Assembly: GCA_029561145.1 (NCBI GenBank) | Contig: JAKQJM010000057.1 | Location: 1-64,000, forward strand | DNA length: 64,000 nucleotides | Direction of reading: 5' to 3' | Source: Pseudomonadota bacterium | Lineage (GTDB): Bacteria > Pseudomonadota > Gammaproteobacteria > Xanthomonadales > Rhodanobacteraceae | Shown here: positions 8,853 to 19,357 of the stretch, one piece after another | Layout of the letters: every line of letters starts with the position of its first letter | Numbering within the stretch: position 1 is the first letter of the stretch | Position numbers and translations under genes: made by a program | The notes under the pieces: model-generated | Seen by the model: the letters and a program-made list of their open reading frames with translations, nothing else | What the model was told of the DNA's origin: nothing | The model's database searches: none

Positions 8853-10625
8853 ATGGTTCGCTTCGCTTCCACGATTTTTGCAATCGCAATGCTGCTTGTG
8901 ACCCCGCCGGCTGGCGCGGCGCTCTACCGGATAGGCACAGGGGCCGGTTGTACGCATGCCACGATCCAGGCGGCCGTGAATGCCGCCGCGGCCAGCGTCG
9001 AGGCCGATGAGCTGCGCATCAGCCAGACCCAGAACTACACCCAGCAGAACATCCTGATTGACCAGGCTATGGGTGTGATGGAACTCGCGGGCGGCTTTGC
9101 CACCTGCCAGAGCAATGCGCCGACAACTGGTGCGCGCACCCAGCTCAACGGCGGAGGCAGTCTGCCGGTGATCCGCATCAACAATACCGCCACGGTCAGG
9201 CTGTACGACCTCGATATCCAGGGCGGCAGCACCACATCCAGCGGTGGCGGCGTCTACGTGACCGGCAGCAACAACGCCGTGCTGGTGTTGTCCGATACCC
9301 TCGTTCGTTCCAACCGGGCTTTCAGCGGCGGCGGCATCGCGCTGCTCAACACCGATCCGGACAGCGGCAACGGGGCGATGCAATTGCTGATGTTCGGCCG
9401 CTCGGCGGTGCTCAGCAATTCGGCTGAGGTTGGCGGCGGCATCCACTGCTCGGGTGGCCGGGTCATGATGTTCGACCAGAGCCACGTTTCCTACAATTCC
9501 GCGCTCGAGCATGGCGGCGGCATCTTCGCCGACAACTGCAGCCTGGTTATCGGTTCGACCGGCGTGAATGGTGCGGTGGTGCTGAGCAACAACGCCGGAG
9601 GACATGGCGGCGGGCTGTATCTGGGCGGGACTGGCAGCATCGGCGACATGTACACGGTCGATCCACTGGTCCCGGCGGGCATTGTCGGCAATTCAGCACT
9701 GCGTGGCGGCGGAGTGGCCGTCGCCAATGGTGCGCAGTTGTACATGTACAACGCGAATATCGAACTGAACAACGCGAGTGCAGGTGGCGGCGGTGCGTTG
9801 CTGGCCGGTGCGGCCGGCGCGGGATCGAACAGCGTGCTCTACATGACGAACATGATGGAGGGCGGACCCGCCGCCGCAGTCACGTGTGCGGATCCCGAAG
9901 CCTGCAATCTCGTGCGCGGCAATCGTGCGATCGACGATGGCGACGGTGAGCGCGCCCCTGGCGCCGCCGTCATCGTCGATGCGCCGAGCGCCTACTCGGC
10001 GCATGCGATATTCCGTGGCACGCGGATCGAGTCCAATCTCGGCACTTCGCTCAGCCGGCACATCGGCAACTTCGGGCAAGTGTCGTTCAATGGCGCGCTG
10101 ATCGTGCGCAACGACGTCAGCGGTGTCCTGCTCGATGCACCCGGTACGGCAAACTCGTTGGTCCTGCTAGCCAGCACGGTCGCTTCCAACCTGATGGGCA
10201 CGGGACGTGGCGTGCTGAAGGGAGCCGGCGGTTGTGATCCGAACGATGACGTGCGTGGAAGCTATGTCTGGCGCAGCATCGTCTGGCAGCCCTCGCATCC
10301 GCTGATCGAAGCCGCTTCGACGCCTGTGCCCGGGTGTTTCCGCTATTTGATCGGCAACGACTTTGCCGGCCTGCCCGCGGCGGCAGATCGCGTCGTCATC
10401 AATCCGTTGTTCCGGGATATCAACTCGGCGGACTTTCGGCTCTCGCTGGGATCGTCAGCTATCGACTTCGCGCCTGCCGAAACCGCCAACGTCACACGTG
10501 ACGGCGGGCCGCGCGTGTTCGACTTCGATGTGGAAGCCAACCTGTTCGGCGAGCAGGACCTGGGTGCCTACGAATACGCGCTTGATCGGATCTTCAGCGA
10601 CGGGTTCGAGGACGGCAATCAATGA
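8853..10625 (+). CDS. Secreted choice-of-anchor Q/right-handed beta-helix-like protein (tandem paralog 3)
   Basis: Signal peptide MVRFASTIFAIAMLLVTPPAGAA; LYRIGTGAGCTHATIQAA; EQDLGAYEY; tail LDRIFSDGFEDGNQ. Confidence 0.87.
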   Translation: MVRFASTIFAIAMLLVTPPAGAALYRIGTGAGCTHATIQAAVNAAAASVEADELRISQTQNYTQQNILIDQAMGVMELAGGFATCQSNAPTTGARTQLNGGGSLPVIRINNTATVRLYDLDIQGGSTTSSGGGVYVTGSNNAVLVLSDTLVRSNRAFSGGGIALLNTDPDSGNGAMQLLMFGRSAVLSNSAEVGGGIHCSGGRVMMFDQSHVSYNSALEHGGGIFADNCSLVIGSTGVNGAVVLSNNAGGHGGGLYLGGTGSIGDMYTVDPLVPAGIVGNSALRGGGVAVANGAQLYMYNANIELNNASAGGGGALLAGAAGAGSNSVLYMTNMMEGGPAAAVTCADPEACNLVRGNRAIDDGDGERAPGAAVIVDAPSAYSAHAIFRGTRIESNLGTSLSRHIGNFGQVSFNGALIVRNDVSGVLLDAPGTANSLVLLASTVASNLMGTGRGVLKGAGGCDPNDDVRGSYVWRSIVWQPSHPLIEAASTPVPGCFRYLIGNDFAGLPAAADRVVINPLFRDINSADFRLSLGSSAIDFAPAETANVTRDGGPRVFDFDVEANLFGEQDLGAYEYALDRIFSDGFEDGNQ

Positions 10626-10759
10626 ACCGGGCGCTGCAACGATGAGGCAGGCTTGCCTTGTGCAAGCCTCGCTGGCTCACCTCGGAGGGGCACCACGCGC
10701 TGGCCCGGCCAGGCCCTGGTGTCATGACGAAGCGCAGTTCCGCTTCGGCGCCACGCATT

Positions 10760-10782
10760 CCCCGCAGCGATGCGGGGTTTTT
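10760..10782 (+). terminator. Rho-independent terminator
   Basis: CCCCGCA-gcga-TGCGGGG followed by TTTTT, downstream of the beta-helix cluster. Confidence 0.8.
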
Positions 10783-11029
10783 CGTTGCGCGGACCGGGTC
10801 GGGGGCAGGGTCGATGCGCAACGCCTGGCCGGACCTGCCCGTCGCCGGGTCCGGACCCGGCATGGCGAAGTCGATCGTCCCGAATCCCGATCGGATTTTT
10901 GTACCGTTCCCGGAGCTGCAGCGACGGCACGCGCAAGCGCCGCACCCGGCGGGTTGCATCGAACGCGTCCTGCCGTCGATTTGATACCGCACAGCGCACG
11001 TGGCAACGTAGCGGCGAACCGGGGGCGGC

Positions 11030-11581
11030 ATGACAGAGATCACCGAACTGATTGGACAGGCACGGGCTGGCGAGCAGGCAGCGTCCGAGCGCGTGTTCGC
11101 CTTGCTCTACGACGAACTGCGTCGCCTGGCCGCCGGACAATTGCGCGGCGAAGTGGCGATGCGGGCGACCTCGCTGGTCCATGAGGCGTATCTCAAGCTG
11201 GCCAATCACGGTGCGCTCGAAGTCAACGATCGCGGGCATTTTTTTGCCGTATCGGCACGCGTCATGCGCCAGATCGTGATCGACCATGTGCGCGCACGGG
11301 CGGCACTGCGCCGCGGCGGTGGCATCCATTTCGCGCCTCTCGACACGACGGCCATGCAGGCCGCCGCGCAGGATCGCGGCGCGGAGGTGCTGGCCCTCGA
11401 TGCTGCGCTGGGGCGTCTCGGCGAAGTCGACGCGCCGTTGGCGAACCTGGTCGAGATGCGTTTCTACGCCGGACTGGAGCTGGCCGAGATCGCCGTCGTG
11501 CAGGATCGTTCGGAGCGCTCGCTGAAACGGGATTGGCGTCGTGCCCGGGCCTTCCTGCAGCGCGAGATGACGACCGTCTAG
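11030..11581 (+). CDS. ECF-type RNA polymerase sigma factor, TIGR02999-like (module B)
   Basis: MRATSLVHEAYLKL; NLVEMRFYAGLELAEIAVVQDRSERSLKRDWRRARAFL. Confidence 0.92.
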   Translation: MTEITELIGQARAGEQAASERVFALLYDELRRLAAGQLRGEVAMRATSLVHEAYLKLANHGALEVNDRGHFFAVSARVMRQIVIDHVRARAALRRGGGIHFAPLDTTAMQAAAQDRGAEVLALDAALGRLGEVDAPLANLVEMRFYAGLELAEIAVVQDRSERSLKRDWRRARAFLQREMTTV

Positions 11582-11583
11582 CG

Positions 11584-14490
11584 ATGTCGACGCGATCCGA
11601 ACGCTGGTCGCTCGTTTCGACGCTGTTCGATGAATTGGTCGAACTCGACGAGTCTCGTCGTGCCGAACGCCTGAGCGTGATTGCGGCGACCGACGAAGCC
11701 CTGGCCGATGAAGTGCGCGCGCTGCTCGCTGCCGACGAAGCGGATAGTGGCCTGCTTGATGGCGATGCAGCAGGTGCGCTTCCCGCGGTACTGGATCGAG
11801 ACCGGGATGCCGCGCCTGCGGACGGCATGGCAGGGCCGTATCGACTGCTGCGGATGCTCGGCGAGGGTGGCATGGGCGTGGTTTGGCTTGGCGAGCGCAT
11901 CGATGGCGCGTACGAGCAGCAGGTCGCGGTCAAGGTGCTCAAGCGCGGCATGGACACGAACGCGATCCTGCGACGTTTCCTGCAGGAACGGCGCATCCTC
12001 GCGCGCCTGCATCACCCGCACATCGTGAAGCTCGTGGACGGTGGCATGACGACGGATGGCCGCCCGTTCTATGTCATGGAACATGTCGATGGCCTGTCGA
12101 TCACGGCGCACGCCAGGCAGGGTGCGCTGGGCGTGCGCGCGCGAGTGCACCTGATCGCCAAGGTCGCTGATGCGGTCGCGCAGGCGCACACGCAATTGGT
12201 CGTGCACCGTGACCTGAAACCCTCGAACGTACTCGTCGACGCTGCGGGCGAACCACGCGTGCTCGACTTCGGCATCGCCAAGCTCATCGAGGAAAGCGGC
12301 GAGCAGACCCTGACCGGCACCGCCATGCGTGTGCTGTCCCCGGTCTACGCGGCACCTGAGCAGATCCTCGGCGAGGCGATCGGCACTTCGACCGACGTCT
12401 ATGCGCTCGGCCTGATGCTCTGCGAGTTGCTGACCGGACGACTGCCGCGCCAGCGTCGTGGCGCGACGCCCGCGCAACTGGCGCTCGATGCCAGGCAGGA
12501 GGTCGCCGATCGCGCGAGCACGCTCGTCGCCAGGCTCAATGCGGAACAACTGCGCGAGGTGTATGGCGAGGAAGTCGACGCGCATCAACTCGTCCGCAGT
12601 CTTTCCGGCGATCTCGATCTGATCATCGCCACGGCCCTGCAGCGCGAACCGGCAAGGCGCTATGCGACGGCAGCCGCATTCGCCGACGACCTGCGCCGAT
12701 GGCTTGACGGGCGACCGATCGCGGCACGCTCCGATTCCGCGGCCTACCGCCTCAACAAGTTCGTGCGTCGCCATCGGGTCGGTGTCGCCGCGTCTGCGAT
12801 CATCGCTCTTTCACTGGTGGCGGGCCTCGTTGCGGCGTTGTGGCAGGCGAACATTGCCCGCAACGAGGCGCATCGTGCCGATGCCGAGCGCGCCAATGCA
12901 GAGCGCCAATTGGCGCGCAGCGAGCGGGTCAAGGAGTTCATCCTGACCCTTTTCCGCGAGCAGGATCCGATCAGCCGGGCCAGCGCGAAGGCGCGCACCC
13001 CGTCAACACTGATCCGCAATGGCGTGAGCGCTGTCGAGGCGAACCTCTCGGGCGAGCCCGAATTGCAGGCGCAGCTGTTCAAGGATCTCGGTGAAATCCA
13101 GGTCAGTCTCGATGACCGGGAGGCGGCGCAGGCGACCCTCGAGCGCGCCTGGAAAATGCATTCGGCGCTGAGCGGTGCCAACAGCATCGCTGCGGCCGAA
13201 GCCCTAGCGGCCTATGCGGATGCCGTGTACGCCTTCGGTGACGTGGCGAAAGCCGAGCCGTTGCTGCGTGATGCCCTCAGGATATTGCGAGACGCCGGTG
13301 CGGGCGACATGCCACGAACGGCTCTCGCCGAATCGACGCTCGCAAACATTGAATTGGTGGCGGGGCGCAACGCCGAGGCCGAGGCGCTTGCGCGTCACGG
13401 CGTTGATGTGTTTCGCGCCATCTACGGCGAATCGGATGTTCGGCTTGCATCGCGCCTCGGCGTACTCGGAAAAGTCCAGCAGGAGGCGGGGCGTTATCCG
13501 GATGCCCTGGAAAGTTACCGGAAAGCCGTTGCAATTGTCGCCAGGAGCGATGGCGAGGAGCACGTGCGCACGGCGATGCTGCGGGCGAACATCGGCGATG
13601 TCCTGCGCGTGCAGCGCAAGTACGGCGAAGCATTGAAACAATACGAGACGGCCCTGCGCGTTGAACGCGCGGCGCTTCCTGCCGATCACCTGTATGTGGG
13701 CGGCACCCTGCTCCGTCTCGGCGACCTGCAGCGACGCATGGGCAATTACGATGCGGCGGAGCAAAGCTTCAAGGAGTCGCTCGCGATCCTCGGCAAGACG
13801 CCTTCGGGCCAGTATGCGCAGGCGTTGCAGACCTATGCTTCACTGGCCCGAGCCCAGGGCAAGTTTGATGTTGCCGTCGAACGTTATCGAAGGTCGTTCG
13901 AGGTTTTTCACGCAACGACAGGCGACAGCGTCTACACGTGGCTGACCGCATTGCTCGAGGTTGCGGCCCTTGCTGATGCCGGGCGCTATGCGGAAGCCGA
14001 TGTGCGCGTCGAGGAAGCAGTCGCTGCGCTCGTTCGATTGGCACCCGGCGACAGCTACAACACCACGTATGCGGCCTCGGTGATCGGCAGCTTGCGCCAG
14101 GCGGAAGGTCGCCACCTCGATGCGATCCAGAACTTCCGCCGCGCCCTTGAAGGCGTCACGAAAATCTACGAGGCGGATCATGTCGAAATCGCACAGGTGC
14201 GCGTCGCGCTGGCTTCGAGTCTGTTGGCCAGCCAGGATCCCGACGCCCTCGACGAGGCCGAATCGCTGATCAAGTCGGCCTTCGATGCATTGGGGCGAAA
14301 TCGTGAAGCCGAGAACGAGGCGACGCTCGGAATGGCTTATCTCGAACGCGGACGACTTGATCTCGCCCGCGGCAATCGAGACGCTGCGCGTGCAGCGGTT
14401 GGCGAAGCGCTGGCGCGACTTGATGCACCGGAATCCCTGCCCAGGCGACGCCAGGCTGAAGCACTCGCGCGCAAGCTCGCTGCGCGCTGA
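11584..14490 (+). CDS. Ser/Thr protein kinase with C-terminal TPR repeats (module B)
   Basis: GEGGMGVVWLGE, VAVKVLKRG, HRDLKPSNVLV, DFGIAKL; KFVRRHR plus TM; TPR-like C-terminal half; starts 2 nt after the sigma stop. Confidence 0.93.
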   Translation: MSTRSERWSLVSTLFDELVELDESRRAERLSVIAATDEALADEVRALLAADEADSGLLDGDAAGALPAVLDRDRDAAPADGMAGPYRLLRMLGEGGMGVVWLGERIDGAYEQQVAVKVLKRGMDTNAILRRFLQERRILARLHHPHIVKLVDGGMTTDGRPFYVMEHVDGLSITAHARQGALGVRARVHLIAKVADAVAQAHTQLVVHRDLKPSNVLVDAAGEPRVLDFGIAKLIEESGEQTLTGTAMRVLSPVYAAPEQILGEAIGTSTDVYALGLMLCELLTGRLPRQRRGATPAQLALDARQEVADRASTLVARLNAEQLREVYGEEVDAHQLVRSLSGDLDLIIATALQREPARRYATAAAFADDLRRWLDGRPIAARSDSAAYRLNKFVRRHRVGVAASAIIALSLVAGLVAALWQANIARNEAHRADAERANAERQLARSERVKEFILTLFREQDPISRASAKARTPSTLIRNGVSAVEANLSGEPELQAQLFKDLGEIQVSLDDREAAQATLERAWKMHSALSGANSIAAAEALAAYADAVYAFGDVAKAEPLLRDALRILRDAGAGDMPRTALAESTLANIELVAGRNAEAEALARHGVDVFRAIYGESDVRLASRLGVLGKVQQEAGRYPDALESYRKAVAIVARSDGEEHVRTAMLRANIGDVLRVQRKYGEALKQYETALRVERAALPADHLYVGGTLLRLGDLQRRMGNYDAAEQSFKESLAILGKTPSGQYAQALQTYASLARAQGKFDVAVERYRRSFEVFHATTGDSVYTWLTALLEVAALADAGRYAEADVRVEEAVAALVRLAPGDSYNTTYAASVIGSLRQAEGRHLDAIQNFRRALEGVTKIYEADHVEIAQVRVALASSLLASQDPDALDEAESLIKSAFDALGRNREAENEATLGMAYLERGRLDLARGNRDAARAAVGEALARLDAPESLPRRRQAEALARKLAAR

Positions 14491-14924
14491 GATCGTCCTC
14501 GCCAGGCAGTCGTCGATCAGGCAAGTGTTGCCGCTCGATCCAAACCGTCGACGAAGATCGGATCGGTCTGACGGCGCGCCTGCACCGGGCCCGCATCCTC
14601 GTCCTCGGCGTCATCGTGGTTGCAGGCTCCGATTGCAGGATCTGTGCGGCTGTCGTCGTTGATTCACCGATGGCCAGTTGTCCGCCGGTACATTCATTGC
14701 CGTGCGGGTGCCATCGATCCGCATCGCTGCCTGCGGCCAACTGGAGGCGTCGGTTTCGATTTCGGCGCGGCAGAAGCTGGCGCGCCACTGGATCGGGTCT
14801 TCGCCAACGACTTCGGATTGATCAATCGATGCGGGATTCCCGATGCGCCGGTTGTCCCCTTGCGTGGCCGTTTGCCGTGGATCTCATGCATCCCGGGTAG
14901 TCCGGCACGCGACAGGTTGAGGAC

Positions 14925-17285
14925 ATGGCCATGTTCCCGTTTCCGCTGATCCGCACACTGATCGGTATCCTCATGGCGTGCATGGCATTGCCTGCCGCTG
15001 CGTCCGACTACGCCATCGTCCAGCAGCTCAGTGCAGTCGCGTCCGGCCAGGGTGAAGCACACGGCTTTTTCGGCTGGTCGGTCGCCGTCGATGGCGATCT
15101 CGCGGTCGCGGCAGAACTGCGCCAGTCCGCCGGCCTGCCGGCGCGCATCCGCACCTACGCGCGTAGCGGTTCGAGCTGGCTCTACCAGTCCGGGAAGGAC
15201 ATCGAGATCCCGGGAGATTCCGCCGCAAAACTCTCGTTGAACGACGGCACGCTGGCGCTCACGGCGTTCTCATCCACGACGTCTCGCGGCTATGTTCAGA
15301 TCTTGCGCTGGTCGGGCTCGAACTGGATCCAGGAAGCGGGCATCTCATCGACGACGGCGTTCTTCGACGCGGTAGCCACCAACAGCCAGTTTGCGGTCGC
15401 CGGAGAATGGAGCTACGACGGCGCGGCCGGCACCAACCAGGGCCGGATCCGGATCCTGCGACGTCAAGCCAACGGAAGCTGGAACTCGCAGACCCTGACG
15501 CCGACCACGCCACAGGCGGGCGCGCTGTTCGGCTGGTCGGTGGCAATCGTCTCCGGTGCGATCGTGGTCGGCGCGCCGTACGAAACGGTCACCGACGGCG
15601 CCGGCACACACACGCGTGCCGGCGCCGCCTATGTCTACGAGCTGACCATCGACACGTGGAATCAAGTCGCGCGGCTGGTCGAGGCGCCAAGTGGCAGCCA
15701 TGCACAGAACCAGTTCGGCTATGTCGTCGCGATCAGCGGGGCGGATCCCGGGACGCCGGACCGGCTACTGGTCGGTCGGGCCTCGAATGCGTCGAACGGG
15801 CGTATCGGCATCGTGCGCGGTTATCGGCGCGTGGCGGGCACCTGGACACCGGGCCTGACAATTTCCGCGTCGGTGCCGAGCACCGCGGACCAGTATGGTT
15901 GCTCGTTGGCCATGGATGGTGACTGGGCGGTGATCGGCGTTTGCGCCAGCGCCAGCGCGGGCATCAACGCCGGCGCAGTCATCGCGGCGCATTTCAACAG
16001 CACTTTCACATCCGTGAGTGGAATGGTCCAGCACACCGACCCGCAAGGAAGTGCGGACGAGTTCCTCGGCAGCAGTGTCGCGATCGATCGGGATGGCCCG
16101 ACCTTGATGGTGGGCAATATCAGCGCCGACTTGTACGGCAACGCAGACCAGGGCGTCGTACTGATCTCGCGCAGCCCGATCAACGTGGCGCCGTCGCTCG
16201 TGCGTGCGATCGATCTCGGCCAGGGCCTCACCGATGCGCGCGCTTCCGAAGTCGCGGCAGACGGTGACACGATGATCATCGGTGCGCGCGGCGAGAATGT
16301 CGGCATCCAGCACGCGCGCGGCGCCGCCTACGTCTACCGGCGTCAAACCAGCGGCCTGTATGAACTCGAATCCCGTTTGCTCGCTCCGGATGGCACGGCG
16401 TTCGACATGTTCGGTACCCGCGTCGCCCTGAAAGGTGACGTCGCCCTGGTCAGTGCGACGGGCTACTCGACGCAGGGACAGGAAGCGGCTGGCGCGGTGT
16501 ACGCGTTTCATCGCGAGGGCAGCGTGTGGACGCTTGAAGCGCAATTCCTGCCGCCGGCACCCGTGGAAAATGGCTCGTTCGGGCTGGGCCTTGCTTTCGA
16601 TGGCGGCAGTGCGTTGATTGGCGAGTTCGACGCGAACACCGCGGTGATCGAGCGCTCGGCCGGCGGCGTGTGGACACCGATGCAGGATCTTCCGCATCGC
16701 GGCTGGAACGTGCAGGTGGACGGCACCACGGCGATGCTCGGCGACTCGCTCGCCAACGGCAACATCGGCGAAGTCGCAATCTACTCGAGGGTTGGCGGAA
16801 CCTGGCAGCCTGCCGGCACCCTGTCCGGGTTCAATGCCAATCAGGGTTTTGGTACCGATGTTGCGCTTGATGGCGATCACGCGGCAGTCGCCAGCAGCGC
16901 TGCCACCGCGCCGATGCAGGTCTATCGCCGCAATGGCACGACGTGGTTGCCCGAAGCGAGCCTGCTGCCAAATGATGCGACGGCGGACACCCAATGCTAT
17001 CGCGCGGCGTTGCGCGGGCCGACGTTGGCAATGGGTTGCTGGAATCCCTCGGGCAGCCGAGAGGGCGCGGCCTATGTATTCGAGAGAAACGGAACAAGCT
17101 GGTCGCAAGCGCAGAAGCTGACCTTGTCCGGTGCGAAGCCTTTCGATCAGTTCGGTGTCGACGTCTCGTTCGGTGACAATGATTCGCTGCTCGTCGGCGC
17201 TTACCGCCGCGACATCGATTTCATGGACCAGGGCGCGGTGTACGTGTTTCGGGACGATGTCCTGTTCGAGGACGGCTTCGACTAG
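14925..17285 (+). CDS. Secreted FG-GAP/beta-propeller-like repeat protein
   Basis: Signal peptide MAMFPFPLIRTLIGILMACMALPAAA; repeated FGWSVAVDGDLAV / FGTRVALKGDVALV blades; tail RDDVLFEDGFD. Confidence 0.82.
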   Translation: MAMFPFPLIRTLIGILMACMALPAAASDYAIVQQLSAVASGQGEAHGFFGWSVAVDGDLAVAAELRQSAGLPARIRTYARSGSSWLYQSGKDIEIPGDSAAKLSLNDGTLALTAFSSTTSRGYVQILRWSGSNWIQEAGISSTTAFFDAVATNSQFAVAGEWSYDGAAGTNQGRIRILRRQANGSWNSQTLTPTTPQAGALFGWSVAIVSGAIVVGAPYETVTDGAGTHTRAGAAYVYELTIDTWNQVARLVEAPSGSHAQNQFGYVVAISGADPGTPDRLLVGRASNASNGRIGIVRGYRRVAGTWTPGLTISASVPSTADQYGCSLAMDGDWAVIGVCASASAGINAGAVIAAHFNSTFTSVSGMVQHTDPQGSADEFLGSSVAIDRDGPTLMVGNISADLYGNADQGVVLISRSPINVAPSLVRAIDLGQGLTDARASEVAADGDTMIIGARGENVGIQHARGAAYVYRRQTSGLYELESRLLAPDGTAFDMFGTRVALKGDVALVSATGYSTQGQEAAGAVYAFHREGSVWTLEAQFLPPAPVENGSFGLGLAFDGGSALIGEFDANTAVIERSAGGVWTPMQDLPHRGWNVQVDGTTAMLGDSLANGNIGEVAIYSRVGGTWQPAGTLSGFNANQGFGTDVALDGDHAAVASSAATAPMQVYRRNGTTWLPEASLLPNDATADTQCYRAALRGPTLAMGCWNPSGSREGAAYVFERNGTSWSQAQKLTLSGAKPFDQFGVDVSFGDNDSLLVGAYRRDIDFMDQGAVYVFRDDVLFEDGFD

Positions 17286-17761
17286 TCGCTCTTCGCAACG
17301 GCAGTCGCAGCCATCGGCAGTGTCAGTGGCTGCCGCGGTTGCAGCGAATGTTGTGCTGGTCGGACATCGAGAAGTCCATCCGGCCCTGCGCTCGAGATCA
17401 ATCCTGTCGATCGAATGGCTTGATCCGCATCGCGTCGAACCCGATCAGCGCCGACGTGCCTGATCCAGCGATCCTGGATGTGCCGGCCGGAAGATCCGCT
17501 GCATCGACACGCAGCCTGGGGGCATCACCGACCACGCTGCCGCTGCCCGCCCGATGGCGATGCCCTGATCGGCAAGATCGAACTTGCCACGCTTAGCGGC
17601 CCATCGGGCCCGTCGATGGTCTGGCCGGCTTCCGCTGTGCCGCCTGCCGGGTATTCACGTGCGAAGCAAGCAGGGTGAAAGCGAACGGAATCGCTGCGCG
17701 AATCAGGGTGGAAGTGCTGTAACGGGTCATCGGGTGTGCTCAGGGTGGACGCAAGGGCCGC

Positions 17762-19159
17762 TCAGTCGAAGTCGTCCGCGAAAATGGCATCGGAGTTCAG
17801 GCGAAGAACGGCGCTGTAAGAGCGTGGCATGGTGTTGTTGTAGGCTGCGCCGATCACGACCGGGCGCTGCGCGGAGAGCAGCATTTTCGCCACGCTGTCG
17901 TAGGTCGTACCGACCGGCTCGAGCTCATAACGCGCGACGCCGTTGCCATCGAAGGTCGGATCAGGATTCCCGCTGAAGTCCATGCGTGCGACGTAGACAT
18001 CGGTGCCGGTTCCGCTGCCGTTCGGATCGATGAAACCGGCGGCGACGAGGCGCTGGTCGTCGCGCATCGCAAGGGCGGTGATGCGCGAACCTTCCTCGCG
18101 CGAGAGATCGACGAGGCCATCGTCGCCGAACGTCGTGGCCAGTGTGCCGTTGTCGTTGATCGCGGCGATCGCCGTGCGATTCGGCGAGGAGGCCGAGATC
18201 GCCAGGAACAGGCGGCGCGCGCCAAAGCCGCCGTTGACGATGCGTCTTGTCGCAACGATGGCGCGCGCCGTCCAGTCGCCTTGCAGATCCTCGAGCACGC
18301 GTGCGCCATCACCATATTGCCCGAAGCTGTTGTCCGGCTCGCCGGCAGCGGAAATACGGAAGACCACGGGACGATCCCCGGCGGAGGCGGCGGCGCGGCC
18401 GGCGATGAGGATGCGGCCGATGTCGTCGAACGCGATCGCCTCGGGTACCCAGTCGTAGGCAGAAAGACCGCCGAGCTCCCTCCAGCCGTCGCTGCTGAAG
18501 CTGGTATCGAGACTGCCGTCGGGCAGGATGCGACCGACGGCGACGTTGTAGGAGTCCGGATAGATATTGATGCCGGCCATGACGATCTTGCCGTCCGGCT
18601 GCATCGCCGCAGTGCGCATGGAGACATCGGAATCGGTCCAACGTGAGAGATCGATCGCGCGCATGCCGCCGGGTCCGAATGTCGTGTCAAGCGTGCCGTT
18701 CGCGCGCACGGAGACAAGCACCGGCCGGAATTGCATCTGGCCCGGATTCTGTATGCCGGCCAGCATCAGCAGGCTGTGATCCGCGCGTGGGAAGACGGCG
18801 TAGAGGGTCTCGTTGATCTGCGGCGCGGGATCCAGGTCGAATTTGGCAAGTCCATTGACGCCGAAGCCCGGATCCGGCGTTCCGTCTCTGCGGTAGCGCA
18901 GCACGGTCGTCGCGAACTGCTGCTGGCCCGACGGATAGCTGATCCAGCCCGCGGCGATGACGCTGCCATCGGCCTCGACGGCACCTGTCGTGGTTTCCGC
19001 CTGGATCGTGTCGGCAGGCCATTCGTGAAGTGCCAGGCCGTCGCTGGAAAACGTCGGATCGGGGTCGCCGTCCCCGGCGTGGGCGACGGTCGTGGCCATG
19101 AGCAGGAGGACGAGGCAGCGCCGGCTGGCGCGCGCGCGGAACGCGACAGGGTTTCGCAT
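17762..19159 (-). CDS. Secreted delta-60 repeat-type beta-propeller protein
   Basis: MRNPVAFRARASRRCLVLLLMATTVAHA signal; repeats of the type GDPDPTFSSDGLA, DGSLDTSFSSDGW, ATTFGDDGLV; tail NSDAIFADDFD. Confidence 0.82.
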   Translation of the reverse strand: MRNPVAFRARASRRCLVLLLMATTVAHAGDGDPDPTFSSDGLALHEWPADTIQAETTTGAVEADGSVIAAGWISYPSGQQQFATTVLRYRRDGTPDPGFGVNGLAKFDLDPAPQINETLYAVFPRADHSLLMLAGIQNPGQMQFRPVLVSVRANGTLDTTFGPGGMRAIDLSRWTDSDVSMRTAAMQPDGKIVMAGINIYPDSYNVAVGRILPDGSLDTSFSSDGWRELGGLSAYDWVPEAIAFDDIGRILIAGRAAASAGDRPVVFRISAAGEPDNSFGQYGDGARVLEDLQGDWTARAIVATRRIVNGGFGARRLFLAISASSPNRTAIAAINDNGTLATTFGDDGLVDLSREEGSRITALAMRDDQRLVAAGFIDPNGSGTGTDVYVARMDFSGNPDPTFDGNGVARYELEPVGTTYDSVAKMLLSAQRPVVIGAAYNNTMPRSYSAVLRLNSDAIFADDFD

Positions 19160-19357
19160 GGACGTGATCCGGGAAGAGGCTGTGCACATTCCAACGGGAA
19201 AGCGCGTCCTCAGGGGCCAGCGATTCCGGGTGCAAGGCGCGTGCGCCCATCGGCGAGTCCGCTGCGGATGCGCCGCGAGGGCTGGTCCGTGGCGCCGGGA
19301 AAGCCGGTAGTCGATACTGCCGTACGTGGACTGGAACGCCGGATGGGGAGAGAAAAC

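Noticed and set aside
10960-10975. CGCGTCCTG upstream of sigma B as a possible fourth promoter copy
   Set aside because: Only the CGTCC half is present; the sequence 16 nt upstream (CACCCGG) does not match TGTCGGT.
19201-19215. CGCGTCC upstream of the amine oxidase as a possible promoter copy
   Set aside because: No TGTCGGT-like half at the required spacing.
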